Shown: one piece after another, positions 28,451 through 37,275 of the stretch
How the letters are laid out: each line of letters starts with the position of its first letter
How positions within the stretch are numbered: position 1 is the first letter of the stretch
Assembly: GCF_003350925.1 (NCBI RefSeq)
Contig: NZ_KZ857181.1
Coordinates: 124,001-188,000 of the forward strand
Direction of reading: 5' to 3'
From: Dyella tabacisoli
GTDB lineage: Bacteria > Pseudomonadota > Gammaproteobacteria > Xanthomonadales > Rhodanobacteraceae
DNA length: 64,000 bases
Position numbers and translations under genes: made by a program
The notes under the pieces: generated by a model
The model's input: only the letters and a program-made list of their open reading frames with translations
What the model was told of the DNA's origin: nothing
Database searches by the model: none

Positions 28451-29782
28451 TCAACTGAAATTGAAAAGCCCATCAACCCTATCAATGTTTCCGCCATAGG
28501 GCACGCTCGTGCCCACCAATTGCGCCAGCGTCGACCAGATTCTTTGGTACGTGACCATCGATCCCAAATAGTCCGTTTTATCTGCTTGTGATGCCAGATC
28601 GAACAGCCGCCCGCTATTACCGCCGCTTTGAAGCAGACCTGACGCTCCGCCCATCAGGACCAGCGGCATGTCGTAACTGTTTTCCAACTGGCCATCCGAC
28701 ATTTCGCTGGTAAACACGACGAGCGTATGCTGAAGCAATGTATCGCCGGCGACGTCGGGATCGGGAAGTGCTTTGAGCTGATCCATCAGCAAGCGCGCCT
28801 GTTTCACGAACCATTTGCGCGAAGTCAGCCATTCCTCAATCGTCCCGCCCATATTGGAATGGGAGGCGGAATGCGAGGCGATCGAGAGGATGTCTCCAAT
28901 GCCGCGCTGATCTGTCGTACGGCCTTGCTGGATGGTGGCAACCCGCGCCAAGCCGCAGGACAGCGCCGCCGCAACGACCTTTGCATGAGCCACCTGCACC
29001 TGCTCGCGATTCGCGGCATCCAGGAAATTGGGAATATCAGGCTCGCTGATTGACTCACACGTCGGGTTCTGAATTTCAGCCAGATCTTTTTGGGTCTGTT
29101 CCACTGAATCCAGATGAAGATCGAGCTTTTGTCGCTCACTACCCGTCACCTTCTGCCGCAGCGTTTTGATGTCCTCGTTCGCCAGGTCCAGCAGATGCGC
29201 CCCTTTCAATTCGCTTCGGGAAGATTTAGCTCCAAAAATGATCTGGAATAATCTGGCGGGATCGGGCATCACGCTACGCGGGCCCGCCTCCGAATGCGAA
29301 ACGATGAAAGCCTCATTGGAGCCGACACTCGGCGTCGCAAAAATGCCGCCCAGGGTCGGGTTGAGTCCGGTCAGGTGCCGCCCCAGTAAATAATCGACGG
29401 ATGCTTTCGTCCCAGGATTATCCCGAAGTACAAAGTTGTGACCGTTATGCCCAATGAAATTCTGACCCAGGCTCAGACTGGAGAGAAACAGCGCCTGCGA
29501 TCGATAGGGTTCGAGTTCTTTGGAGGCCTCCAGCAGAGCGAAGTCCGAATGGTCGGCACCGACCTTTTTCTCAAGCCACAGGCCGTGGGGAAAGCTTCCT
29601 CGTCCGGCCGCCCCCAAGCCATCGGGGGTCACAAAAAATACGATCTTGAGTTTTGCCACGCCGCTGCGGCCTAGCTGCGTATAGTCTTTCAGAAACCATC
29701 CAAGCCCCAACGCAGCCGCTGCGCCTCCCGCCAGCCCTAGAACACGACGACGCCCTGGATTCGCCAACATCGCCATCGTCAT
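28451..29782 (-). CDS. DUF1552 family protein with Tat signal
   Basis: A 443-residue DUF1552-type protein. The N-terminus GRRRVLGLAGGAAAALG looks like a twin-arginine signal, so export in a folded state is likely. The body has the DUF1552 features of a metal-dependent, sulfatase/phosphatase-like fold (VFFVTPDGLG near the start, GHNGHNFVL, SEMSDGQLEN), but the reaction is not known. Genes of this family are typically next to DUF1592/DUF1588 cytochrome-like proteins, as here. Its ATG overlaps the TGA of the large upstream gene, with GGGGGAG just before it. The pair probably acts together in the periplasm or outside the cell. Confidence 0.88.
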   Translation of the reverse strand: MTMAMLANPGRRRVLGLAGGAAAALGLGWFLKDYTQLGRSGVAKLKIVFFVTPDGLGAAGRGSFPHGLWLEKKVGADHSDFALLEASKELEPYRSQALFLSSLSLGQNFIGHNGHNFVLRDNPGTKASVDYLLGRHLTGLNPTLGGIFATPSVGSNEAFIVSHSEAGPRSVMPDPARLFQIIFGAKSSRSELKGAHLLDLANEDIKTLRQKVTGSERQKLDLHLDSVEQTQKDLAEIQNPTCESISEPDIPNFLDAANREQVQVAHAKVVAAALSCGLARVATIQQGRTTDQRGIGDILSIASHSASHSNMGGTIEEWLTSRKWFVKQARLLMDQLKALPDPDVAGDTLLQHTLVVFTSEMSDGQLENSYDMPLVLMGGASGLLQSGGNSGRLFDLASQADKTDYLGSMVTYQRIWSTLAQLVGTSVPYGGNIDRVDGLFNFS

Positions 29783-32700
29783 TCTCCCCCATTGTTCCTG
29801 CGGTAACGCAGGGCATCGGATTCAAGGAACACGGATATCATCCCGTGCAGGCGGCCGCTTTGGGTCAACTCCTTCGTCATGTCACCGACAGTGGCCGTTG
29901 CTGACGGCGCTGGGTCGATACCCATGACCATTCTGTAGTAGCTGCTCGACAAGCACCTGAGTGCCGATGGATTTCGCGGAATATTCTCGGCAAGGCTTCT
30001 CGCACCGTCGTCCATATGCGTCCAATCGTTGGAGCCGGTGTTGTCGACCAGATTGCCATTGGCATCGATCTGTAGTTTGTCGCCATTCGGGTTCATCAGC
30101 TTCTGCGCCTGATAAGACAGCTCCTGTTGCCGATAGCGGCCATCCGGCCCGTAATGTTCGAGGGCGGCCCCGGCGTTATTCATAAAGTTGTGGCAAGACC
30201 AGCATTGCCCGCCGGACGCGTGTTCGCCCGTTGCGAGATCCCAGAATTGTCGAGTCGAAATGGGCTCACTGGGCAACTGGATATCATCGGGATCAACACC
30301 GGTTGCTGCGCCAATATCGCGGCAGAACAGATTCTCGCGAATCATCCTGCCGCGCCTGACCAGCGACGTGGTCGAATCGGCCGACACGCTTACGTGCACG
30401 ATACCCATATGCAACAGGCCGCCGCGCACTGCAGGGACAGTTACTTTTTGCATGGCGTCGCCCGAAACACCCCCAATGCCATAGTGTTCGGCCAGGCGTC
30501 CATTGAGATAGGTATAGCCGGGATTGAACATTTCCTCGACGGTCGCGCTGTCTTTGGCGATCAGGTTCTTGGAAAAATCATCTTGCTCGTGCCGCATGGC
30601 TTCGATGGTGGGCGCATCCAACGCGATATCCAAAGCCGGGAAGTTCTTCGCGCCTACCGTACCGGTGGTCTTGGTGTAGTAGCGGATAAATCGGGCGAAC
30701 TGGCCCTGCCCGGCCGGTGACTGCAGCATGCGAGTTACTTCGGCTTCCATCAAAGACGGCGTATCCAGTTCCCCTGCTTCGGCTTTGTCCTGCAACGCCA
30801 GACTAGGTGCTGTTCCCAGAAATCCATAGGACAGGACGCTGGCGATCTCGGCATGTGTCAAGGCATAAGTGCCGCCGTAGTTGCGCGTTTGCGGCTCACC
30901 CAGTTCGCTGCGATACAAGAAATACGGGGAGTCCAACATCGCAGCCACCAGCGCCTGCGGACCATGCTCATTCAAATAAGCCTGCAGGCGAGTGACCTCA
31001 TTGGCTTGCAGTCGACGCCGATAGAGGCGACGGCCCAACCCTTCGATGAAGGCCTGATTGTTTCCTCCGGTATCTGCATACCCCAGGCTTGCCAGATCGA
31101 CTTTGGGAGCTATCTCCTGTGCAGCTTGGTAATAACGCATGACGTCTTCGGTACCTACCTGGCCGCGACTGGCCTGACCGGGATAACGGAATTTCGGCTC
31201 GGACTTATCAGACGGTAACTTGTCCGCCGTGATGTCCACATTCAGCATATCCTTGACCGTGGCGGCATATTCATTCGGCGTCAGCAAACGCAATTGCCGG
31301 ACTCCAACGGCAGCCCCTGGGTTCAGGTAATCCCGCCACACGTCATCGAACAAATACTGGGCCACCGCATCACCGCAGACCTGGTCACAATGACCGTCCG
31401 GGATCGGCATGCTCATTATCTTGGCGGCCAACTTACCGGCCCCGGCTTCATGCCAACTGTGAGCCTTGGCCGGATCATTGAAGTAACCATCATCGTGGCA
31501 GCTTGCACACGTTCGCGACAGAATCGCCGGGCCAAGCGCGTCGACCCGTTCATAATGCATCGTCTTGGCGACATCGTCCTCGCCCTCATCCAGCCAAACC
31601 GTTTCTTTGGATGGATCAGGAAGCAGTGACGGTGAGACAAATGGATAAAGCAAGTCATACTCACCGTAGGGCGTTTGCACGCTGCCTTCCTGCCCCCAGG
31701 GCACCGCGATAGTCTGCGTGGGTTCGCCGGCCCGTCGACTGACCAGCTTCACTTCAAGCGTTTCACTGGCTAGCGCCGCATTCGGCTTGACCGGTGCGCG
31801 TACTCGAATCGTCCCGCGCACATTGGGGTCAAACGGTTTGTAATCGGCGCTTATCGTTACCGGTGAACCAGCGGTCACATGGACAGATTGAACCCGATGT
31901 TGTGGAACCCAGTTGCCGATATCGTTCAGTCGAACGTCGTATTCGCCTGGAGCAAAGCCTTTGAACTGGAGTGCCTGGGAGCCCCATGCCAGATAGAACC
32001 TGCGGGCATGGCCTGTAGCCTTCTCGGTCAAGACACCGGACACCATCTGATCGGCCACGGCGTGGTCGGGGGCGACCGGCGCGTGTATCGCCAAGGTCGT
32101 ATCGGGCAGCCCGCTGCCATCGTAGTGCACCCGATAGATAACACCTCTGATGTCGTCAGATATCAGCAGGCTGTGATCGGCCAACTCAAGAAACTCCACC
32201 GGACGTCCAACACAACGCACTGCGCAATCGACGCCCCCCTGTTCCGAGCCCAGCCAACCGGTAATCAACGGGGTCTCGGCAAGCACCTTGTTGTTGTCGT
32301 CGACCGTAAGCATGCGGACTTCCAGGCCCTCCTTGTTCATGCCCAGCCCGTGCGTCGTGAACAAGATGTGCTGCGTACCCGCAGTAGATGCCGGATACCC
32401 GCTCCAGAACTTGACTCCGAGTGGCGCGAGATTGTCCGCCATGACGAAAGCCGGCGCCTGGTAATGGGAAACATCGATCTGCGCCAACGATAAGTCGGAA
32501 AGTATGACTCCTGGCTTGGAGTACTGAATGGCGTCGGTGGGATTTAACCACTCTTGCTCGGTGAAACCCTTAATACCGTTGGCATAAACATAGGGCGCTC
32601 CGAAGTGCGGAATCGCGGCGCCCGCTACTGGCTTGGGCAGGCGATTGATTTCATCGCCGTTGGCAAAATTCTGCCGATTGTTGTCGCTCCACCAAATGTC

Positions 32701-34452
32701 GCCATTCTTCGGATTCCAGTCGAAACCCACGGAATTGCGCACGCCATTCGCGATGATCTCGCCATCGCCGGTTTGCACGTTGTAGCGCATCAACGTGCCG
32801 TAGCGCGGCTCTGCAGGAATCATGCATGTATTGCACGGCCGGCCGTCGGTGGTATAGAGCCATGGATCGGAGGGGTCGAGCGGATTGAACCGCAATGGGT
32901 GCTTCTGGTGCCAGACTCGCTGTTTTTCGGTTGCCGGGTGATTGCTTTGATCGGCGGGGAAGCTGAGAACCTTTTCAGGTGTTGGATCGATGTATTTCGT
33001 GTCCACGTCGCGAATACGGTAGAGCGTACCCGTAGTGGAAAAATACAGATCGCCATGGCGGTAGGCCACGCCGTGCGGCTCTTCCAGATCGGAGGCCATC
33101 ACATACACGCCGCGAGGCTTCCCTGATGCGTCCAACGGCAAGGCGTACAGGTATCGGGAGATGTCGTCCGGGCTCGCATAAAGCATCATCGATGAGCCGA
33201 CGTACAGCACGCCGTTGCCCATCGCCATCTGTCGTGGCTGATTCAGCCCGACCGCGAACAACTCGATTTTAATACCAGGCAATCCGCGCAATTGGGCCAG
33301 GTCTATCGGCTGGCCATACTGGATTTTCTCAGTTTGAAACTCGCCGGTCTCACTCTTGAAGTCGATCACTTTGGGCATGTTGACCGGGAGATGGCCGCTG
33401 CTCGCCATATTCATGCTTAGCTGATACTTGCAAAGCTTCAGGTCCTTGATTAGCAGCTTCTCGCCCCAGATTCCTTGTATCGGTGTCTCTTGAGCGCCGC
33501 AGCGAAGCACCCCCGTCAATGGCGGCTGATTGCCAGGCAGGCCATCCGGCTTGGGTGGAAATTCGAGCATCAGCGTATTGGTGGTGTTTTCCTCGCAGCG
33601 TCCGTCGTGAGTCCATGCCAGCGGCCAGATAATGTCTCCATGATTGTCTTCGCCGGGCGCATAGGCTGCCTGACTACACCAGCCAGCTTGCTTACAGGTA
33701 TAGAGCTCACCGTGATTCTTGACCTGATTGCCATCTGTGTAGCTGATGCCTTTTTCGTATTGAGGCGCCGCGCAGTCCCCACCGCCCCCCTGTTTTGGCT
33801 TCACCGTGAGGACGTGTGCGTTGCTCGCGCTGCTGACTCCATCGCTGACTCGCACGACAAACTGAAAGTCCTTGCTGGAGGTGACATGGGGGGCGACGAA
33901 AGACAACGTTCCGCCGGAGACATTGCGGAAGGCAATGCCATCGGGCAGCACCCAGTTATAGGTCAACTCGCCAGCGCCGGGATTGTTGCTGCTTGAACCG
34001 GTCGCATCGAGAGTGACGCTGTCTTCCGATTCCGCCGTGGTCGGTCCAGAAATAATAACGGTCGGAGGATTTCCCTCGTCGGGCGGGGCTGCACAATCCT
34101 TTTCATATATCCATGGCTGACCGTTAGGCGCCGAGTTGGATTCAGGCGGTAGGCCTACGCTGTAGAAATTGACCTTGTAGAGCTTGCCCAGGCGAGCGAC
34201 CAGCTTGCCGGCGTACTGATCGGCCTGGTAAGCCTTGGTCGAACTCCATTGCTCCTCGCCCAGGCAATCTCCGCTTGCTCTTTTTGCGGGCGCATTTACC
34301 TGCGCGGGCTTGCCCTGGTCGAACGAGTGGGCATCGGCGGTGAATACGGCCGACATGCCGGAAGCGACCCTTGCCGGCATGGCGACGTAAACCACACCCA
34401 ACGCGCCAATACTCAATGCCAACATCAACAAAGCAGCTCTTGCCACTTTCAT
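29779..34452 (-). CDS. Large secreted multi-domain protein: carbohydrate-binding, PKD, beta-propeller, DUF1587/1592/1588/1585 with two haem motifs
   Basis: A 1557-residue protein with an N-terminal signal peptide (about 1-30). Residues about 65-120 and 225-285 resemble chitin-binding type modules (for example GKLVARLGKLYKVNFY); about 125-215 is PKD-like. The central part (about 370-800) looks like a soluble quinoprotein-glucose/sorbosone dehydrogenase beta-propeller. The C-terminal third has DUF1587-like LRLLTPNEYAATVKDML, DUF1592-like PYFLYRSELGEP, DUF1588-like RGGLLHMGIVHVSVSAD and a DUF1585-like end. Two c-type haem motifs, CASCH near 981 and CWSCH near 1416, are visible. I infer an extracytoplasmic redox enzyme that binds polysaccharide. 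GGAG precedes the ATG, and the DUF1552 gene is coupled. Confidence 0.85.
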   Translation of the reverse strand: MKVARAALLMLALSIGALGVVYVAMPARVASGMSAVFTADAHSFDQGKPAQVNAPAKRASGDCLGEEQWSSTKAYQADQYAGKLVARLGKLYKVNFYSVGLPPESNSAPNGQPWIYEKDCAAPPDEGNPPTVIISGPTTAESEDSVTLDATGSSSNNPGAGELTYNWVLPDGIAFRNVSGGTLSFVAPHVTSSKDFQFVVRVSDGVSSASNAHVLTVKPKQGGGGDCAAPQYEKGISYTDGNQVKNHGELYTCKQAGWCSQAAYAPGEDNHGDIIWPLAWTHDGRCEENTTNTLMLEFPPKPDGLPGNQPPLTGVLRCGAQETPIQGIWGEKLLIKDLKLCKYQLSMNMASSGHLPVNMPKVIDFKSETGEFQTEKIQYGQPIDLAQLRGLPGIKIELFAVGLNQPRQMAMGNGVLYVGSSMMLYASPDDISRYLYALPLDASGKPRGVYVMASDLEEPHGVAYRHGDLYFSTTGTLYRIRDVDTKYIDPTPEKVLSFPADQSNHPATEKQRVWHQKHPLRFNPLDPSDPWLYTTDGRPCNTCMIPAEPRYGTLMRYNVQTGDGEIIANGVRNSVGFDWNPKNGDIWWSDNNRQNFANGDEINRLPKPVAGAAIPHFGAPYVYANGIKGFTEQEWLNPTDAIQYSKPGVILSDLSLAQIDVSHYQAPAFVMADNLAPLGVKFWSGYPASTAGTQHILFTTHGLGMNKEGLEVRMLTVDDNNKVLAETPLITGWLGSEQGGVDCAVRCVGRPVEFLELADHSLLISDDIRGVIYRVHYDGSGLPDTTLAIHAPVAPDHAVADQMVSGVLTEKATGHARRFYLAWGSQALQFKGFAPGEYDVRLNDIGNWVPQHRVQSVHVTAGSPVTISADYKPFDPNVRGTIRVRAPVKPNAALASETLEVKLVSRRAGEPTQTIAVPWGQEGSVQTPYGEYDLLYPFVSPSLLPDPSKETVWLDEGEDDVAKTMHYERVDALGPAILSRTCASCHDDGYFNDPAKAHSWHEAGAGKLAAKIMSMPIPDGHCDQVCGDAVAQYLFDDVWRDYLNPGAAVGVRQLRLLTPNEYAATVKDMLNVDITADKLPSDKSEPKFRYPGQASRGQVGTEDVMRYYQAAQEIAPKVDLASLGYADTGGNNQAFIEGLGRRLYRRRLQANEVTRLQAYLNEHGPQALVAAMLDSPYFLYRSELGEPQTRNYGGTYALTHAEIASVLSYGFLGTAPSLALQDKAEAGELDTPSLMEAEVTRMLQSPAGQGQFARFIRYYTKTTGTVGAKNFPALDIALDAPTIEAMRHEQDDFSKNLIAKDSATVEEMFNPGYTYLNGRLAEHYGIGGVSGDAMQKVTVPAVRGGLLHMGIVHVSVSADSTTSLVRRGRMIRENLFCRDIGAATGVDPDDIQLPSEPISTRQFWDLATGEHASGGQCWSCHNFMNNAGAALEHYGPDGRYRQQELSYQAQKLMNPNGDKLQIDANGNLVDNTGSNDWTHMDDGARSLAENIPRNPSALRCLSSSYYRMVMGIDPAPSATATVGDMTKELTQSGRLHGMISVFLESDALRYRRNNGGE

Positions 34453-34815
34453 GACGGTACTCCAGGGCTTAAGTACTGGCTGAAAAACGAATTAACTTCG
34501 CGTTCTAATTATTAATTCAGCAAGCTGCAGCCGGAATACACCGCCAGCCGTCAATTTCGCGTGAGAATCACAGGCCGATATACATCGCCATCATGCCAGT
34601 CCAGGCTGTATTGGATGGAGACTGCAGTGTTTTGGCTGCGCGCACTTCCCCAATACGTCTCATTGGGAGAAGCACTATCAGACGCCTGGGCGGCGTGCTG
34701 CATTTCTTTCAAAGACCGTCCATTAACGCTCAAATTGCCGGTCTATTTATTAACTCAGCCGACCCTCGGCACGATTAACCCAGCGTAGAATGCATCAAGG
34801 CATCAATCCCGAAGA
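34453..34815. other. Intergenic region upstream of the large secreted protein
   Basis: A 363-base gap. A 7-base inverted repeat GAATTAA-N16-TTAATTC at 34489-34518 lies about 40 bases upstream of the large gene and could be an operator. Beyond it, a 60-codon minus-strand ORF (34551-34733, TTG start) ends in protein-like sequence (DWHDGDVYRPVILT) and might be the tail of a lost gene. Nothing else was recognised. Confidence 0.4.
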
Positions 34816-36564
34816 CTACGCGCCAAGAAGCCCGCGGCCTCGCAACAAGCTCAGTATCTGCCGGGCCTGCACTGCCGGCTCCGACGCAGTGCCGTCCACG
34901 CGCAACTCGGGTTGCTCGGGAACCTCGTACGGATCGCTGATGCCGGTGAAGTGCGCAATCTTGCCGGTACGAGCTTGTGCGTACAGCCCCTTAAGATCAC
35001 GCGCCTCGCAAACAGCCAACTCCGTGGCGACATGGATCTCGATGAAGTCGCCGTGCGCCTGCACCAGGTCACGCGCCTGCGCGCGGGCCGCCGCGTACGG
35101 TGCGATCAACGCACAGATCGCAATGCCGCCGTGGCGTACGATCTCGCCGGCGACATAGCCGATGCGGGTGACATTGGCATCGCGATCCTCTCGCGAGAAG
35201 CCCAACCCATATGAAAGATGTTTGCGTACCTCATCACCGTCCAGCACCGTGACTGGCCGGCTGGTTTGCTCAAGCAGTTGCGCCACCACCGCCTGTGCGA
35301 TGGTCGACTTGCCGGCACCGGAAAGCCCGGTGAAAAACAGCGCAAACCCGCGCGGCATGTCCACGGGATAACGCTCGCGCAGAATCTTCATCACCTCTGG
35401 AAAGCTAAACCAGTCCGAGATCTCGCTGCCCTCCTGGAGATGCCGGCGCAGTTGCGTGCCGGAAATGTCGCGCACTTCGTCGCCCTCCTCCACCTCCGTG
35501 GACGGCAGGTAGGTATCGCGATTGGCGGCGTAGACCATCACCGGGAACGGCACCGCCTGGATGCCTAGTTCATCCTGGTAACGCTCCAGTAAATGCTGTG
35601 CATCGTACGGGCCATAGAACGGCTTGCCCTGCGCATTATTGCCAGGGCCCGCATGATCGCGTCCGACAATGAAATGGCTGGCGCCGTAGTTCTTGCGGAT
35701 GATCGCGTGCCACAGCGCTTCGCGCGGCCCCCCCATGCGCATGGCCAACGGCAACAGCGATAGCCTGGCGCTGCCGTGCGGATACTGCGGCATCAGCGCT
35801 CGATAACAGCGCACGCGGGTGTAGTGATCCACATCGCCCGCCTTGGTCCAGCCCACCGATGGCTGGATCAGCAGATTGGCACCGACCTTTTCCGCAGCTC
35901 GCAAGGTCAGCTCATAGTGCGCGCGGTGCATTGGATTACGCGTCTGGAAGGCCACGATGCGGCTCCAGCCATAGGCGCTGAACCACTCGCGCAGACTGCG
36001 CGGCGTATCGCGCAGTTCGCCGAAATCGTAATGCGTCGGTGCCTGAATGCCGAGCAGGCGGCCACCAAGATAGACCGGCAGCGTGCGCTCAAGCAGATCA
36101 GCCACGCCTGGGTGAGTGCGGTCGGTGCTACCGAACACCTGGCGCGCCTCATGCTCACGGTCGGGGCGATAGATATCGCTCACCACCAGCACGGCCAGCG
36201 GCACGCCTTGCGGATCGCGCAATGCAATCTCGCTGCCCGCCGCCAACTGCGCGGCGAATGCCTCGCTTACGTCGAGCGTTATCGGTATCGGCCACAAGGT
36301 GCCATCGGCCAGGCGTAGTTCCTCGACGACGCGCTCGTAGTCGCGGCTGTCGAGGAAACCTTCCAGTGGCGAGAACGCACCGTTTAACAGCAACTCCAGG
36401 TCGCACAACTGTCGGATATTGAGGTTGATACCCGGTAGCGCCGCGCTGCGCTGTTTAAGTACCTCGGCCTCGGAAGCCGGGAGGTAACCCTCCTTGAGTA
36501 CCCCGCCATGCGGAGCGATAAGGGCCTCTTCGAGAACCTGCGGGTGTGAAATGGCCCCGTTCAA
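34816..36564 (-). CDS. Bifunctional sulfate adenylyltransferase / adenylylsulfate kinase (PAPS synthase)
   Basis: A 582-residue fusion. Residues about 1-390 are a Sat/MET3-type ATP sulfurylase (QTRNPMHRAH near 207, GRDHAGPG, and a substrate-site MRMGGPREALWH). Residues about 400-582 are an APS kinase with P-loop GLSGAGKST near 412 and DGDEVRKHLSYGLGFS. Together they make PAPS from sulfate and two ATP. This is not the CysD/CysN type. No cysH or cysI lies nearby, so it may supply PAPS for a sulfotransferase rather than assimilation. The longest frame starts at a TTG; no in-frame ATG lies near, so the exact start is uncertain. The gene stands alone between long gaps. Confidence 0.95.
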   Translation of the reverse strand: MNGAISHPQVLEEALIAPHGGVLKEGYLPASEAEVLKQRSAALPGINLNIRQLCDLELLLNGAFSPLEGFLDSRDYERVVEELRLADGTLWPIPITLDVSEAFAAQLAAGSEIALRDPQGVPLAVLVVSDIYRPDREHEARQVFGSTDRTHPGVADLLERTLPVYLGGRLLGIQAPTHYDFGELRDTPRSLREWFSAYGWSRIVAFQTRNPMHRAHYELTLRAAEKVGANLLIQPSVGWTKAGDVDHYTRVRCYRALMPQYPHGSARLSLLPLAMRMGGPREALWHAIIRKNYGASHFIVGRDHAGPGNNAQGKPFYGPYDAQHLLERYQDELGIQAVPFPVMVYAANRDTYLPSTEVEEGDEVRDISGTQLRRHLQEGSEISDWFSFPEVMKILRERYPVDMPRGFALFFTGLSGAGKSTIAQAVVAQLLEQTSRPVTVLDGDEVRKHLSYGLGFSREDRDANVTRIGYVAGEIVRHGGIAICALIAPYAAARAQARDLVQAHGDFIEIHVATELAVCEARDLKGLYAQARTGKIAHFTGISDPYEVPEQPELRVDGTASEPAVQARQILSLLRGRGLLGA

Positions 36565-36772
36565 CGCATCATCGCCAGATATACCTTCTGAGATCGGTGA
36601 GTTAAATCAATCGCACTATCACGGCTGCGGACAGGTTCTGCTGAAAACGAACCGCCGGTAAAGACAAGAAAACCAATAGACCTAAAGCTAGCCAGCGTAG
36701 CTACTCACGTCAAGTAGTGCGCTCAAAATAAATCGTGACCGGGATGCCGCACTGCCCGGCCGGAGAGGCTCA
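36565..36772. other. Intergenic region upstream of the PAPS synthase gene
   Basis: About 210 bases with no gene. It contains a short inverted repeat AGCTA-N7-TAGCT near 36688 and GC-rich sequence around 36740-36765. No promoter could be assigned by eye. Confidence 0.3.
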
Positions 36773-37012
36773 CTACGCTATATATTCGCGATCTGATTTA
36801 TCCAGGTTCTTCACGCGCTCGTAATGTAAGCCCCTACATGATGACGCCGATAGTAACGAAACAGAAATAACGCCAAGTTTCGCGTTATCGTGCTGCGCAT
36901 TAAATATGTGACCTAGCGCATAAATTGCACTCACCAAGAAGCCGCTGACAAACCAGCGCGGCAAGCTCTCAATCATGTATTCCGGGGAGAATCCATGATT
37001 ATCCTGATTCAT
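36773..37012 (-). CDS. Possible small membrane protein, unknown
   Basis: A 79-residue ORF (a longer frame begins 25 codons earlier). It has one hydrophobic stretch, WFVSGFLVSAIYALGHIF, long enough to span a membrane, then a weaker one. It matches no family I recognise, lacks a clear ribosome binding site and is isolated, so it may not be a real gene. The start at MNQDNHGF was picked because the earlier part looks like non-coding translation. Confidence 0.3.
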   Translation of the reverse strand: MNQDNHGFSPEYMIESLPRWFVSGFLVSAIYALGHIFNAQHDNAKLGVISVSLLSASSCRGLHYERVKNLDKSDREYIA

Positions 37013-37227
37013 GAGGCGCATCTCATGCTCAGCGTTGGCTGCGGCAGTAGTCGTTGCGCGAAGTGGCTTACCGGCAGGCCGCCGCATGCAGCCAGCGCTT
37101 CACGCTCCGCGGAATCTTAAGTGACACTGATTTGCCCACGGCGTCGTTCAGCGGTGTAAGCATCAGTGCGTCCCTGACGCTCTGATGCCTGACGGTCTGA
37201 GGAAAAACTGATCGTATCGTTTGAATT

Positions 37228-37261
37228 CAGAACTCGGTAAGCGCAAGCTCGCCGAGTTCTG
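37228..37261 (-). terminator. Hairpin downstream of the toxin-like cluster
   Basis: A perfect 10-base inverted repeat, CAGAACTCGG and CCGAGTTCTG with a 14-base loop, starts 15 bases after the M23 stop codon. Its place at the end of the minus-strand cluster suggests transcript termination or 3' end protection. No run of T follows the stem directly on the minus strand (a five-T stretch comes about 20 bases later), so it is not a classic intrinsic terminator. Confidence 0.5.
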
Positions 37262-37275
37262 TCAGTTGCGAATGG

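Noticed and set aside
34551-34733. 60-codon minus-strand ORF upstream of the large secreted protein
   Set aside because: TTG start and no ribosome binding site. The end looks protein-like, so a gene remnant is possible, but support is too thin for a CDS.
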